Counted from the stretch's first letter, positions 15,393 to 23,815 are shown. The stretch is DNA of 64,000 bases from Criibacterium bergeronii (GCF_001693775.2 NZ_MBEW02000007.1:46921-110920), one strand, 5' to 3'. Made by a program: numbers and translations. The notes: generated from the letters alone by a model not told the origin.

Positions 15393-15687
15393 ACCCTTTG
15401 GTGGAGAGGTAGGAAAAGTTGAAGTTAGGCTTAGGGAGAATATTAAACCCTATGAAGAAAAGAACGAGGAAACCGGCGAAGTGATTTCAGGATTTGAATA
15501 CGATGAGTATTTGTTCGTACTCGATGATACAGAAAATCTTTCAGAAAACATACAGAACAATTTTTCAGATTGGCTAACGACCGGTAGAACTTTAGAAATT
15601 GACCCAAGAGCTACACTTTATATTACAGCAAAAACTACAGCTATTGATGAATATACAGAAGAACTGATACAGGGAGGTATTTTATAA
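15349..15687 (+). CDS. Phage tail-region protein of unknown function
   Basis: A 112-residue acidic protein whose ATG follows an AAAGGAGG site at 15332-15339, located inside the reverse transcriptase remnant. It contains I-S-G-F-E-Y-D-E-Y-L-F-V-L-D-D and a C-terminal Y-T-E-E-L-I-Q-G-G-I-L. Similar short acidic proteins lie between tail fibre and XkdX-like genes in many Gram-positive phages; I know of no proven function. It starts a tightly overlapping set with the next two genes. Confidence 0.6.
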   Translation: MRVKGDISPNVCSIEPFGGEVGKVEVRLRENIKPYEEKNEETGEVISGFEYDEYLFVLDDTENLSENIQNNFSDWLTTGRTLEIDPRATLYITAKTTAIDEYTEELIQGGIL

Positions 15688-15842
15688 TGAGTACATTGGT
15701 AGAAAGTTTGAAGCGATTGTATCTTAGAGGACGATTGACAAAAGAACAAATTGGAAAAAGAGTTACAAAAGGTACAATTACAGAAACAGAGTATGAGTAC
15801 ATCACAGACGAAAAATATGCAAACACGGAGGAAGCAAGCTAA
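15687..15842 (+). CDS. XkdX-like phage protein
   Basis: A 51-residue ORF whose ATG shares a base with the previous TAA, preceded by AGGGAGG. The sequence S-L-K-R-L-Y-L-R-G-R-L-T-K-E-Q-I-G-K-R-V followed by I-T-E-T-E-Y-E-Y-I-T fits the XkdX family, tiny proteins named from the Bacillus PBSX element and found just before lysis genes. Function is unknown. Its stop overlaps the next start by one base, so three consecutive genes are translationally coupled. Confidence 0.8.
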   Translation: MSTLVESLKRLYLRGRLTKEQIGKRVTKGTITETEYEYITDEKYANTEEAS

Positions 15843-16168
15843 TGATTTCAGAGCAAACATTGATAATGAATATGGTCGGAGCAATATTTGCCAGTGGTGG
15901 ATTTTGGGCTTTTCTAACCTACATTATTCAGAGGAGAGATAATAAGGATAGTGCGGAGACACAGATGTTAAAGGGTTTAGGACACGACAGGATATGTCAT
16001 TTAGGTTCTGAATACATCAAAGAGGGTTGTATTTCAAAAGATGACTACGAAAATCTGCACGATTACTTGTTTATCCCTTATAAGAAACTCGGAGGTAATG
16101 GAACGGCAGAAAAAATAATGAAAGAAATTGATAAATTACCATTATGTACATTGGAGGATAGAGCGTGA
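15842..16168 (+). CDS. Small phage membrane protein near lysis genes
   Basis: A 108-residue protein with one N-terminal membrane segment (about residues 9-29, M-V-G-A-I-F-A-S-G-G-F-W-A-F-L-T-Y-I-I) followed by Q-R-R-D-N and a soluble helical tail. This layout is frequent for phage proteins lying between XkdX and endolysin, sometimes annotated as holin-associated. It could take part in lysis timing or be an accessory; the sequence does not decide. Its stop overlaps the endolysin start by three bases. Confidence 0.6.
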   Translation: MISEQTLIMNMVGAIFASGGFWAFLTYIIQRRDNKDSAETQMLKGLGHDRICHLGSEYIKEGCISKDDYENLHDYLFIPYKKLGGNGTAEKIMKEIDKLPLCTLEDRA

Positions 16169-17430
16169 GTAAAGATATTTTCATAAGTAAAATTGCTGAA
16201 TATGTTTCTAAATACGCACCTAAGTATGGTATTAAAGTACACTCTCCTATCATTGCTCAGGCGATATTGGAGAGTGGCTTCGGAACATCGGAACTTGCTA
16301 AAAATGCTCACAATTATTTTGGTCTAAAATATCGACAAGGGAGATGTAAAACTTGCATAGGTGTTTATGGAAAAGTAGGAACGGAGCAAAATAAAGACGG
16401 AAGTTATACGGCTTCACAAATGAATTGGTGTAAGTTCAAAGATATGGAAAATGGTGTAATCGGATATTTCGACTTCATCAATATTTTTAATTACGCCAAT
16501 CTCAAAGGGGTAACAGACCCTAAAAAATATCTCGATAATATAAAGTCAGATGGGTATGCAACATCACACAAATATGTAGACAATCTGATGAATATTATAA
16601 AGCAATACAATTTAACAAAGTATGACAAAAAGGAGGAAGTAAAAATGGGAAAAAGTTCACTTTCGAGCTACACAAGGATTACATCTAATAAGAGTAGTCC
16701 AAGAAATCACTCTATTGACCGTATTACCCCACACTGTATAGTAGGTCAGTGGTCGGCAAAACATAGTTGTGATTATTTTGCAACAACAGGCAGACAGTGT
16801 TCTTCAAACTATGTTATCGGTAAAAATGGAGACATCGGACTTTCCGTTGATGAAAACGATAGAAGCTGGTGTTCCTCAAGTGCCGAAAATGACAATCGTG
16901 CTATTACAATAGAATGTGCGTCAGATACAGCACACCCTTATGCGATGACAAATGCCGTATATCAATCTCTCATCAATCTTTGCGTTGATATTTGTAAAAG
17001 ACATGGTAAGAAGAAACTCTTATGGTTTGGAGATAAAAATAAATCGTTATCTTATAAACCTAAGAATGATGAAATGGTTATAACTGTCCACAGATGGTTT
17101 GCTGCAAAATCGTGTCCGGGAGATTGGCTCTATTCAAGACTTGGTAATCTTGCCACAGAAGTTACAAAAAGACTTGGTGGAACAATTACAGAAAACAAAC
17201 CACCTGTACTGCCTACTGATAAAATATTTAAGCCTTATTTAGTTAGAGTTCTTGCTGATTCTCTAAATATTCGTAAAGGTGCAGGAACAAACTATGCTAT
17301 CGTTGGTGCAATCAAAGACAAAGGCGTATATACCATTGTCGGAGAAAGTAATGGAACAGGGGCTTCCAAGTGGGGAAAACTTAAATCCGGGGCTGGCTGG
17401 ATTTCGCTTGACTATGTGAAGAAAGTCTAA
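16165..17430 (+). CDS. Endolysin: glucosaminidase + amidase + SH3b
   Basis: A 421-residue modular lysin starting at GTG with GGAGG upstream. Residues ~1-150 form a glucosaminidase domain (A-I-L-E-S-G-F-G-T-S with catalytic Glu36). Residues ~165-340 form an N-acetylmuramoyl-L-alanine amidase of the Amidase_2 type, with zinc-site histidine 190 in T-P-H-C-I-V-G-Q-W and a later C-P-G-D-W motif. Residues ~355-421 are an SH3b wall-binding domain (L-N-I-R-K-G-A-G-T-N-Y). No signal peptide is present, so export depends on the downstream holins. A second strong ribosome-binding site (16631-16636) lies inside the gene just before an in-frame ATG at 16645 (residue 161), which would make a separate amidase-SH3b product. 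Confidence 0.93.
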   Translation: MSKDIFISKIAEYVSKYAPKYGIKVHSPIIAQAILESGFGTSELAKNAHNYFGLKYRQGRCKTCIGVYGKVGTEQNKDGSYTASQMNWCKFKDMENGVIGYFDFINIFNYANLKGVTDPKKYLDNIKSDGYATSHKYVDNLMNIIKQYNLTKYDKKEEVKMGKSSLSSYTRITSNKSSPRNHSIDRITPHCIVGQWSAKHSCDYFATTGRQCSSNYVIGKNGDIGLSVDENDRSWCSSSAENDNRAITIECASDTAHPYAMTNAVYQSLINLCVDICKRHGKKKLLWFGDKNKSLSYKPKNDEMVITVHRWFAAKSCPGDWLYSRLGNLATEVTKRLGGTITENKPPVLPTDKIFKPYLVRVLADSLNIRKGAGTNYAIVGAIKDKGVYTIVGESNGTGASKWGKLKSGAGWISLDYVKKV

Positions 17431-17714
17431 TGCGTAAGAAAAATCGCCCTATAGAGTTTTCTAAGAAAATTTTAGTCGTTGCAGCGGTTGTGAATGTAGC
17501 GGTCATTATCTTTACATTCATTATGATATGGAGAACCAACGATTTAACCCCCCTCTCATATCTGATACCGGCAGTAGCTGCTGAAACGGCTACCGGAACA
17601 GGATTTTATTACGCAAAAGCTAAAGTTGAGAACCGTATCAAACTTATGAAGCAGTATAAGGTTGAACCTACGGGCGAATCGTTTACAGAAAAAGGAGGAT
17701 ATTATAATGGTTGA
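17430..17714 (+). CDS. Phage holin
   Basis: A 94-residue protein with a basic N-terminus, a membrane segment at about 14-34 (V-V-A-A-V-V-N-V-A-V-I-I-F-T-F-I-M-I-W), a short loop, a second hydrophobic stretch at about 39-60, and a charged tail. Two-helix proteins of this size beside an endolysin are holins, which open the membrane to release the lysin. The start overlaps the endolysin stop and it overlaps the next gene by eight bases. Confidence 0.75.
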   Translation: MRKKNRPIEFSKKILVVAAVVNVAVIIFTFIMIWRTNDLTPLSYLIPAVAAETATGTGFYYAKAKVENRIKLMKQYKVEPTGESFTEKGGYYNG

Positions 17715-18021
17715 TTTAACACAGGTTGTAGTAGCGGTTTTAACTCTTATCATCTCGATGGTATCAGCTTTCCTCGTATCATATCTCAAAACTAAGATTG
17801 ATGCGGAGAAACTTGAAAACATTAGATTTTGGGTCAACATCGCAGTAGAAGCGGCAGAGCAAATTTACGCAGGCTCAGGTAGAGGAAAGGAAAAGAAAAA
17901 AGATGTTTTGAAATTCTTACAAAGTAAAGGCTTTACCTTGAACGCCGAAGAAATTGAAAAAATTATCCAAGCTGCTGTTCTTAACTTAAAAAGCAATAAA
18001 AAAGAAGAAGCCCATAATTAG
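17707..18021 (+). CDS. LLH-family phage holin
   Basis: A 104-residue protein. The frame opens upstream at 17662, but the GGAGGAT site at 17696-17702 places the start at ATG 17707. One membrane helix (about 5-27) is followed by a helical cytosolic segment with F-W-V-N-I-A-V-E-A-A-E-Q-I-Y and G-K-E-K-K-K-D-V-L-K-F-L, the layout of the phage holin LLH family. Two holin-type genes together suggest a holin/antiholin or co-holin pair. It is the last phage gene before the tmRNA junction. Confidence 0.8.
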   Translation: MVDLTQVVVAVLTLIISMVSAFLVSYLKTKIDAEKLENIRFWVNIAVEAAEQIYAGSGRGKEKKKDVLKFLQSKGFTLNAEEIEKIIQAAVLNLKSNKKEEAHN

Positions 18022-18029
18022 ACTTCTTC
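18004..18029 (+). terminator. Possible end-of-phage hairpin
   Basis: GAAGAAG (18004-18010) pairs with CTTCTTC (18023-18029) across a 12-base loop spanning the stop codon of the last phage gene. No T-run follows, so it is weak as an intrinsic terminator. Confidence 0.35.
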
Positions 18030-18104
18030 CATTATAAAAACAAATCCAAAACAATGTTTGACGAAAAATAAAGTGTCTAATACAGAGTTCGGATTTGCAC
18101 AATC

Positions 18105-18461
18105 TGGTGGAGATGACGGGAGTTGAACCCGTGTCCAAAATCTTTCCACATAAAGCCTCTACGTGTGTAGATACTAAGTTGAGTTTCGCTATTGCAAGAG
18201 TGCTTAGTATCAAAACTTTTGCAAAGCTACAATCGAATTGATGCAGTGTAAATCCCGATTATCTATTTACAAGGTGGCCTGCTATCGACGCCTTATCCCA
18301 AGTCGCAGGGGTCAAGGGCAAGACGAGCTGCAACTAGGCAGCTAGTGCAAAATTATCTTCTGCGTTTAACTTTAGTGTCCCTCGTGATTAACGTGTTCAA
18401 GAGACTTTGGCACGACACGCAGCCTTATACTTCAAAACCCTGTCGAATCCTTTACATCCCC
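18105..18461 (-). ncRNA. ssrA: Transfer-messenger RNA (tmRNA)
   Basis: The minus strand starts GGGGATGTAAAGGATTCGACAGGG, broken here as GGGGATGTAAAG then GATTCGACAGGG, and ends GGTTCAACTCCCGTCATC then TCCACCA: the two halves of the tRNA-alanine-like domain with an encoded CCA. The length of 357 bases is typical. The internal reading frame encodes the proteolysis tag A-E-D-N-F-A-L-A-A and ends in TAG. tmRNA rescues stalled ribosomes and marks nascent proteins for degradation. A TATAAT box (18473-18478, minus) lies just upstream. Its 3' end is the junction with the prophage. Confidence 0.98.
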
Positions 18462-18610
18462 ATATATTTAATATTATAACACATATTTTTTTTTATAGTT
18501 AAAAATAATTTTACAAATTTATTAAATTTGGCAAATTACAATGCTAAATTTGTTTAAAATTTTAAATACTGACCTCTTTGTTTTTCTGTTTGTTGTAATG
18601 ATTAACATTA

Positions 18611-18658
18611 AAAAAATACTCTAAAATATCATTATTAAATAGACATTTTAGAGTATTT
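18611..18658 (-). terminator. Terminator of the galactosamine operon
   Basis: Perfect arms 18614-18627 and 18645-18658 (A/T-rich 14-bp stem), with a run of six T on the minus strand at 18616-18611. It lies just downstream of the GntR-family gene. The remaining bases between 18462 and 18610 are AT-rich with no feature seen beyond the tmRNA promoter. Confidence 0.8.
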
Positions 18659-18679
18659 ATATTTACTAAAAATTGTATT

Positions 18680-19411
18680 TTAATTCGGGATTGTAATTTG
18701 TGTCTGATATATAAATTGGTCTGACCTTGCCAGTGTATGTGTCATTTCTATGATTGCACCTTTTGCATCATAGCTGTATCTTGTAACGCTCAGGCAGGCT
18801 GTGTTGTGAGATACTTTTAATGTATCCGCCTGTTTTTGTGTTAAATTTATTGCTGAATACTGCTCTACTACTTTAAAAATCTTTTTATGAAAATCCTGTT
18901 CAAATATATCATACAGCGGCTTTTTTACAAGATTTTCTCTTGTCAATGTAGAAAATTTTGAATATGGTAAATAGGTTGTCTCAAGTAGCATTGGTACACC
19001 GTCTGCCAGTCTCAATCTCTTAAACTTTATGACCTTGGCATTATTCTCAAGGTTCATATTTTCCTGCACATATTTTTTTGCAATTTCAATACTGTAGTCC
19101 AAAATTTCAGATGTCGGTTTTTTCCCCATGGCGATGGTTTGGTCTGTAAAGCTATAGTATGATGACAAGTCCTGCTTGGAATTATTCGGCTTTGCTACAA
19201 ATGTACCCTTGCCTTGGATTTTTATTATATATCCATTAAGCTCAAGCTCTGATAATGCCTGTCTGACAGTAGTCCTACTGACCTCATACATATCGCAGAG
19301 TTGTCTTTCTGATGGGATTTTTTCAAAAAATTCCATCTTGCTTATCAATTCAATTAATTTGTCAACTAATTGAAAATAAAGTGGTGTAACTGTATCAATT
19401 TTCTTATTCAA
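18680..19411 (-). CDS. GntR-family (HutC/UTRA) transcriptional regulator
   Basis: A 243-residue protein: an N-terminal winged helix-turn-helix (about 5-72) with I-P-S-E-R-Q-L-C-D-M-Y-E-V-S-R-T-T-V-R-Q-A-L, then a UTRA effector domain (about 90-240). UTRA regulators of this group bind phosphorylated sugars or amino sugars. It is the last gene of the operon agaS-nagA-kinase-aldolase-regulator, seven bases after the aldolase, so it likely senses galactosamine-6-phosphate or a related intermediate and represses the locus. Three TGG-N6-CC dyads upstream of the two operons are candidate targets. Confidence 0.9.
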   Translation of the reverse strand: MNKKIDTVTPLYFQLVDKLIELISKMEFFEKIPSERQLCDMYEVSRTTVRQALSELELNGYIIKIQGKGTFVAKPNNSKQDLSSYYSFTDQTIAMGKKPTSEILDYSIEIAKKYVQENMNLENNAKVIKFKRLRLADGVPMLLETTYLPYSKFSTLTRENLVKKPLYDIFEQDFHKKIFKVVEQYSAINLTQKQADTLKVSHNTACLSVTRYSYDAKGAIIEMTHTLARSDQFIYQTQITIPN

Positions 19412-19417
19412 TTAAAT

Positions 19418-20374
19418 CTACTCCCAAGGTGTAGCAGTTTCTTTCAATGCTCTATTTAAATTTTCTATATTTTGTTTGCCTTCAGAATTTATCCAGTCAA
19501 TTCCTTGCTGTTCAGATTTTAAAAATTCGTCAACACCGCCTGCCCAAGTAGCTCTGCCACAAAGTACACCATTAAATTTAGAGCCAGCTCCTTTTGCAAA
19601 ATGTAATGTGTCTATAAACATTTCATTAGTTACACCGGCAGACAAGAATATAAATGGAACTTTGCATAAATCACTTTGTTCTTTAAAGGCTTTTTGTGCC
19701 TCTTCCTTTGAATAAACAACTTCGTCTCCAAATCCTTCAACAAACTTCATATTTACAGGTACTTCAAGCTTTAATACGTCTATGCCGTATTTTTCATCCG
19801 AGAAGTCTTTTATTGCATCATTTACTTTATGCGGTTTAACTTTTGCATATTCTTTTGATTTTGTATCTTGAATATTTGCATCATATGAAACTATTTCTAA
19901 GAAAAATGGTAAGTCATAGGCTTTGCATTCAGCACCAACTCTTTCTATAAATGCTTTTTTTTGGTCGTTTATTTCATCGCCCTCGTCCACATCGTAGTAC
20001 AATAAGATTTTTACAGCATCTACTCCAATTTCTTTTAATCTATATACTGATAAATCGGTTATAAGTCTTGGTAATCTACCTACTTCTGTATGGTCATAGC
20101 CTGTAATTTCATAAGACATTAGTAGTCCGCAATTGGCATCTTTTACTTTTATTGCAGCCATACCGTAGATTGGGTCTAGCAATATTGCAGAGGCGTATTT
20201 TGTAAGATTTTCAGACACTGCTTTTTTAAATGCAATAATTTTTTTAGTCCTAGTTTCTGTATCAAGTCCGGTAATCATTGACTCTATAGCTCCTCTTTGG
20301 TCTATGGCAAGAGCCGCAATTACTTTATTTTCATTTGATAATTTTCTTAAATATTGTTTTTTATTTTCGCTCAT
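19418..20374 (-). CDS. lacD: Tagatose 1,6-bisphosphate aldolase (class I, LacD type)
   Basis: A 318-residue protein with the LacD pattern: A-A-L-A-I-D-Q-R-G-A near the N-terminus, I-L-L-D-P-I-Y-G, K-I-L-L-Y-Y-D-V-D, V-D-V/L-K-L-E-V-P-V-N and F-I-F-L-S-A-G-V. The lysine in the K-L-E-V-P strand is the likely Schiff-base residue of this class I family. It splits tagatose-1,6-bisphosphate into dihydroxyacetone phosphate and glyceraldehyde-3-phosphate, the last step of the galactosamine route here. A GGAG site precedes the ATG. It lies 34 bases after the kinase gene. Confidence 0.92.
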   Translation of the reverse strand: MSENKKQYLRKLSNENKVIAALAIDQRGAIESMITGLDTETRTKKIIAFKKAVSENLTKYASAILLDPIYGMAAIKVKDANCGLLMSYEITGYDHTEVGRLPRLITDLSVYRLKEIGVDAVKILLYYDVDEGDEINDQKKAFIERVGAECKAYDLPFFLEIVSYDANIQDTKSKEYAKVKPHKVNDAIKDFSDEKYGIDVLKLEVPVNMKFVEGFGDEVVYSKEEAQKAFKEQSDLCKVPFIFLSAGVTNEMFIDTLHFAKGAGSKFNGVLCGRATWAGGVDEFLKSEQQGIDWINSEGKQNIENLNRALKETATPWE

Positions 20375-20408
20375 AATCTTCTCCTAATGAAAGTTTATTA
20401 TATACATA

Positions 20409-21347
20409 TTAATTTAAGCTACTGACTTTTATCTGTTGTTGTAAATCTTTAACTACCTCTAAATCTATATAACCGGTTTTTTGGTTCATCGCATTAGACA
20501 TACCACAAGCGTTAGAAAGCTTTAATGCATCTTCAAAGCTCATTTCATTGTCTATTCCATATGCAAGTCCTGCCACTGAGGAGTCACCTGAGCCAACCGG
20601 ATTTACAACTTTAATCTTAGGTATGTCAACTTTATACAGTCTATCACTACTCTTAACTATAGCTCCATCTGCTGAAAGGCTTACAATTACATTATCTACT
20701 TGATTGATGTCATTTTTTAATGACGCTTTTATATCAAAATCTTCTTTTAGCTTTTGAGATTTATCCAATAAATCCTTAAACTCATCCTGATTTGGCTTTA
20801 TAAAATCCGGTTTTGTACTAAAATTATTTACTACATCTTCAAGCAATTTTCCTGATACATCTGTAATAACTGTGCAATTTTTTTCTTTTGCTATTTTTAC
20901 TAAATTTTCTACATAAGAATTATCCAAGCCTTTAGGCGATGAACCTGATATGCAAACTACGTTTACTTTATCGCAAAGCAATTCATATTTTTTTAAAAAC
21001 TTAGCTAAATACTCATCATTTGGCACTTCACTGTATTCCAAAATCTCTGTTTGCTGATTATTGGATAAAATTGCTATGCAATTTCTTGTAGGCTTGTCTG
21101 TAAAGAGAAAATCATTTTTAATATTGTCTTTATCTAATTGATCTTTTACAAAATTACCTAAATCTCCACCTAAAAATCCTGTAGCAATAACCTCTGCTCC
21201 TAGAAATTTTAATACCCTTGCTACATTTAAACCTTTTCCACCTGCTGTTTTAATTGTATTATTGCATCTGTTAGTGGCATCAAGCTTAAAATCATCAAGC
21301 TTGTAGGAAATATCGACTGACGGACTGAGTGTAACGGTTAATATCAT
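20409..21347 (-). CDS. lacC: Tagatose-6-phosphate kinase / 1-phosphofructokinase family (LacC/FruK)
   Basis: A 312-residue PfkB-family kinase. It has N-terminal T-V-T-L-S-P-S-V-D, G-G-K-G-L-N-V-A-R, and the C-terminal anion hole N-P-V-G-S-G-D-S-S-V-A-G with the catalytic aspartate (G-S-G-D instead of the more usual G-A-G-D). PfkB members act on fructose-1-phosphate or tagatose-6-phosphate. Neighbouring LacD and AgaS genes make tagatose-6-phosphate the likely substrate, giving tagatose-1,6-bisphosphate. Its start overlaps the nagA stop by one base, so the two are coupled. Confidence 0.85.
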   Translation of the reverse strand: MILTVTLSPSVDISYKLDDFKLDATNRCNNTIKTAGGKGLNVARVLKFLGAEVIATGFLGGDLGNFVKDQLDKDNIKNDFLFTDKPTRNCIAILSNNQQTEILEYSEVPNDEYLAKFLKKYELLCDKVNVVCISGSSPKGLDNSYVENLVKIAKEKNCTVITDVSGKLLEDVVNNFSTKPDFIKPNQDEFKDLLDKSQKLKEDFDIKASLKNDINQVDNVIVSLSADGAIVKSSDRLYKVDIPKIKVVNPVGSGDSSVAGLAYGIDNEMSFEDALKLSNACGMSNAMNQKTGYIDLEVVKDLQQQIKVSSLN

Positions 21348-22483
21348 TAAATTCTCCTTTGTCCGTTTACATATACTTCAAGGACGTTAAGTTCATCGTC
21401 TAATATATTTATATCAGCAAATTTGCCCTCTTTAATACTGCCTATTTCGTCATCAAGTCCAACAGATTTTGCCGGTATAAGGCTTGCCATTTTTACTGCA
21501 TTTAGCTTATCTACTAAGCCCCAGTTATATACATTTTTAACTTCGTCATTTAATTTTGCAACAGAGCCTGCTAATGAACCATTTTCTATTGTGGCTGCTC
21601 CATTTTTTACTACTACATCAAATTCGCCAAGCTTGTAGTTGCCTTCAGGCATACCGCCTGCCATCATGCAGTCTGTAATAAGTAGGGTTTTATCTGTAGA
21701 TTTGGCTCTTATTACTACATCAACTGCTGCCGGATGTAAATGGTGTCCATCGCATATAACTTCGCTGTAGGCATCTGTAGTAAATGCTGCACCTACCATA
21801 CCCGGATTTCTGTGATGAAGTGGGCTCATACCGTTGTAGGTGTGAACGAAAATATTTGCTCCTGCATCTACTGCTGCCTTTGCTTGCTCATAGGTTGCAT
21901 CGCTGTGTCCAAGTGCAACTTTTACGCCTTGGTTTACAGCATAACTGATAAATTCCTCTGTATGCTCTCTTTCAGGAGCAATTGCTATTTTTTTAATTAA
22001 ATTTCCTGATTTTTCTTGCCATAAATCTAATTTTTCAGTGCTTGGGTCTGACATATATTTTGTATTTTGTGCACCCTTGTGCTTTTCTGTGAAAAATGGT
22101 CCTTCTAAAAATATTCCTTGGACTTTTGCTCCTTCGCATTCGTCCTTATATTTTTTTACATTTTCGCAAGCCGCATTTAATTTTTCTACGCTGTCTGTCA
22201 AAGTGGTGGCTAAAAATGAAGTCACTCCGTTTGCAAGTATACCTTTAGATATTTCAAGTAAACCCTCCTTATCAGCATCCATGATGTCATGGTTGTGATA
22301 TCCGTGTATATGGGTATCAAAGTATCCCGGAGCTACAATCTTTCCTGTGTAATCTTTTACTTCCACACCATTTTCGGGAGAATTAGTTATCTCAGTAATT
22401 TTTTCGTCTTCAACTTTTACATATCCATTAAAGATTTTATCTTCCAAAAATATTTTATCTGATTTTATATAAAATTTTGTCAT
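21347..22483 (-). CDS. nagA: N-acetylglucosamine/galactosamine-6-phosphate deacetylase
   Basis: A 378-residue amidohydrolase. It shows the metal-binding H-I-H-G-Y-H-N-H-D motif after strand 1, E-G-P-F-F (metal-binding Glu), G-H-S-D-A-T, and I-T-D-C-M-M-A-G-G with the catalytic Asp. NagA/AgaA remove acetate from GlcNAc-6-P or GalNAc-6-P in the cytosol. In this operon the product, galactosamine-6-phosphate, would go to AgaS. The family cannot be split into GlcNAc or GalNAc specificity by motif; the LacC/LacD neighbours argue for GalNAc. Confidence 0.93.
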   Translation of the reverse strand: MTKFYIKSDKIFLEDKIFNGYVKVEDEKITEITNSPENGVEVKDYTGKIVAPGYFDTHIHGYHNHDIMDADKEGLLEISKGILANGVTSFLATTLTDSVEKLNAACENVKKYKDECEGAKVQGIFLEGPFFTEKHKGAQNTKYMSDPSTEKLDLWQEKSGNLIKKIAIAPEREHTEEFISYAVNQGVKVALGHSDATYEQAKAAVDAGANIFVHTYNGMSPLHHRNPGMVGAAFTTDAYSEVICDGHHLHPAAVDVVIRAKSTDKTLLITDCMMAGGMPEGNYKLGEFDVVVKNGAATIENGSLAGSVAKLNDEVKNVYNWGLVDKLNAVKMASLIPAKSVGLDDEIGSIKEGKFADINILDDELNVLEVYVNGQRRI

Positions 22484-22539
22484 TTTAATTTCCTTTCAAA
22501 ATAAGTTGTCAAACATATTTTAAAAATCTCAATCTAATA

Positions 22540-23697
22540 CTAATCCAAATTGTGGATTGTAACTCCTTTTACAACTCTGTTTACTGTGCCGGTCGCACTT
22601 GGGGTATCGGGAGTATTTTTAACCTTTAGGCTGGTCATTACTGCTACAGTCTGTGCTACAACTATATAAGGCATCGCAAGATATACGTCCGGCAATTTTT
22701 CATCAGAATTTAATACAAATTGTTCAAAATCTGCGTCAAGCTTATCGTTTGTAATAGCAATTATATTTTTAGCTATTTTATCTCCATGGATTTCATTTAT
22801 GATATCCACGTCATATTGTCTAGTATAGAAGTCTGTAGAGACAAAATCAAATACCAATGTATTTTCATTTACAAAGGATTTTGGACCATGTCTAAAGCCC
22901 ATTGACGAGTCAAAGCAGGTTGCAATCTTGCCAGCTGTAAGCTCTAAGATTTTTAATTGAGCCTCTCTAGTAAGCGCAGCAAGTGAACCTGAGCCAAGAT
23001 ATACTATTCTGTCAAAATCTTTTTCTAAATATTTGCTAATTTCTGTTTCTCTATTGACTATATCTTCAGATAATTGACTGATTTTTTCTATAAGGTTTGA
23101 TTTTTCTTCATCACTATGAGCTTTATCAAATACCATCAAGGCACTTAAAAACATAGAGCTAAATGAACTTGTCATTGCAAAGCCTTTGTCATTTGTACCC
23201 TCAGGCATTAACAATACATAAGCATTGTCTTTATCTTTTAAATCCATAGCCAATTTCCCATCAGGAGCACAAGTTATAGCCAAATGGTAAATGTTATCTA
23301 CTAATTGGTTGGCAAGATTTACCGCTGCAACACTTTCAGGAGAGTTTCCACTTCTTGCAAAGGATACAAGTAGAGTCGGCACATTTAGTAAATACTGCTT
23401 AGGATTGCTAACTATATTGGTTGTAGCAATTGTCTCAAATACAAATTTATCATCTTGTAAATTATTTAGATAAGGAAATAAAGTGTCTCCTACATAAGCA
23501 GATGTGCCCGCTCCTGTAAATATAACTTTTATCCTTCCATGTTCATCATTAAGTTTTTTTAAAAAAGTGTTTATAGAATTTTTTTCATTTTTATAATTTT
23601 CTAAAGCTTTTCTCCACATCTTAGGTTGTGATTCAATCTCTCTAACTGTGTTAATAGCCTTTAGCTGTTGTAATTTTTCGTCTGTAAAATCAAACAT
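22540..23697 (-). CDS. agaS: AgaS-type SIS-domain galactosamine-6-phosphate deaminase/isomerase
   Basis: A 385-residue protein with two SIS domains: the first around residues 45-170 (I-F-T-G-A-G-T-S-A-Y and S-F-A-R-S-G-N-S-P-E-S), the second around 205-345 (Y-L-G-S-G-S-L and F-R-H-G-P-K-S). The S-G-N-S-P-E-S and R-H-G-P-K-S motifs bind sugar phosphate in AgaS and GlmS-like isomerases. AgaS converts galactosamine-6-phosphate to tagatose-6-phosphate and ammonia. It is the first gene of the catabolic operon, 57 bases ahead of nagA, with a ~230-base promoter region containing two candidate operators. Confidence 0.9.
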   Translation of the reverse strand: MFDFTDEKLQQLKAINTVREIESQPKMWRKALENYKNEKNSINTFLKKLNDEHGRIKVIFTGAGTSAYVGDTLFPYLNNLQDDKFVFETIATTNIVSNPKQYLLNVPTLLVSFARSGNSPESVAAVNLANQLVDNIYHLAITCAPDGKLAMDLKDKDNAYVLLMPEGTNDKGFAMTSSFSSMFLSALMVFDKAHSDEEKSNLIEKISQLSEDIVNRETEISKYLEKDFDRIVYLGSGSLAALTREAQLKILELTAGKIATCFDSSMGFRHGPKSFVNENTLVFDFVSTDFYTRQYDVDIINEIHGDKIAKNIIAITNDKLDADFEQFVLNSDEKLPDVYLAMPYIVVAQTVAVMTSLKVKNTPDTPSATGTVNRVVKGVTIHNLD

Positions 23698-23720
23698 AAG
23701 TCCTCCATTTAAAAAATTAA

Positions 23721-23738
23721 AATTGGATACTACCAGTC
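23721..23738. promoter_or_regulatory. Candidate GntR operator 1
   Basis: AATTGG-ATACTA-CCAGTC, an imperfect dyad 24 bases upstream of the agaS start. It shares TGG-N6-CC with two other sites near this locus. NagR/UTRA regulators recognise related TGGTNNNNACCA dyads, so binding by the local regulator is inferred. Confidence 0.45.
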
Positions 23739-23815
23739 AAAATATATTTACCCTAAATTTCGATAATAATCTCCCAGTTATCTAAATAAGAATTATAAAA
23801 TTGATGAAAATATAT

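Larger units (their letters stand above)
1..18104 (+). mobile_element. Prophage, late structural and lysis half (siphovirus type)
   Basis: An unbroken run of co-directional, closely packed genes in the canonical order portal, scaffold, capsid, head-tail joining, tail tube, tail chaperones, tape measure, distal tail, receptor-binding, lysis. There is no tail sheath gene, so the virion is a long non-contractile-tailed one. The left end, with packaging, replication, lysogeny and integrase genes, lies outside the window. The right end abuts the 3' terminus of tmRNA at 18105, a common integration target, so the right attachment site is inferred to lie at or within the tmRNA 3' end. The exact att core cannot be defined without the other copy. 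Confidence 0.93.
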
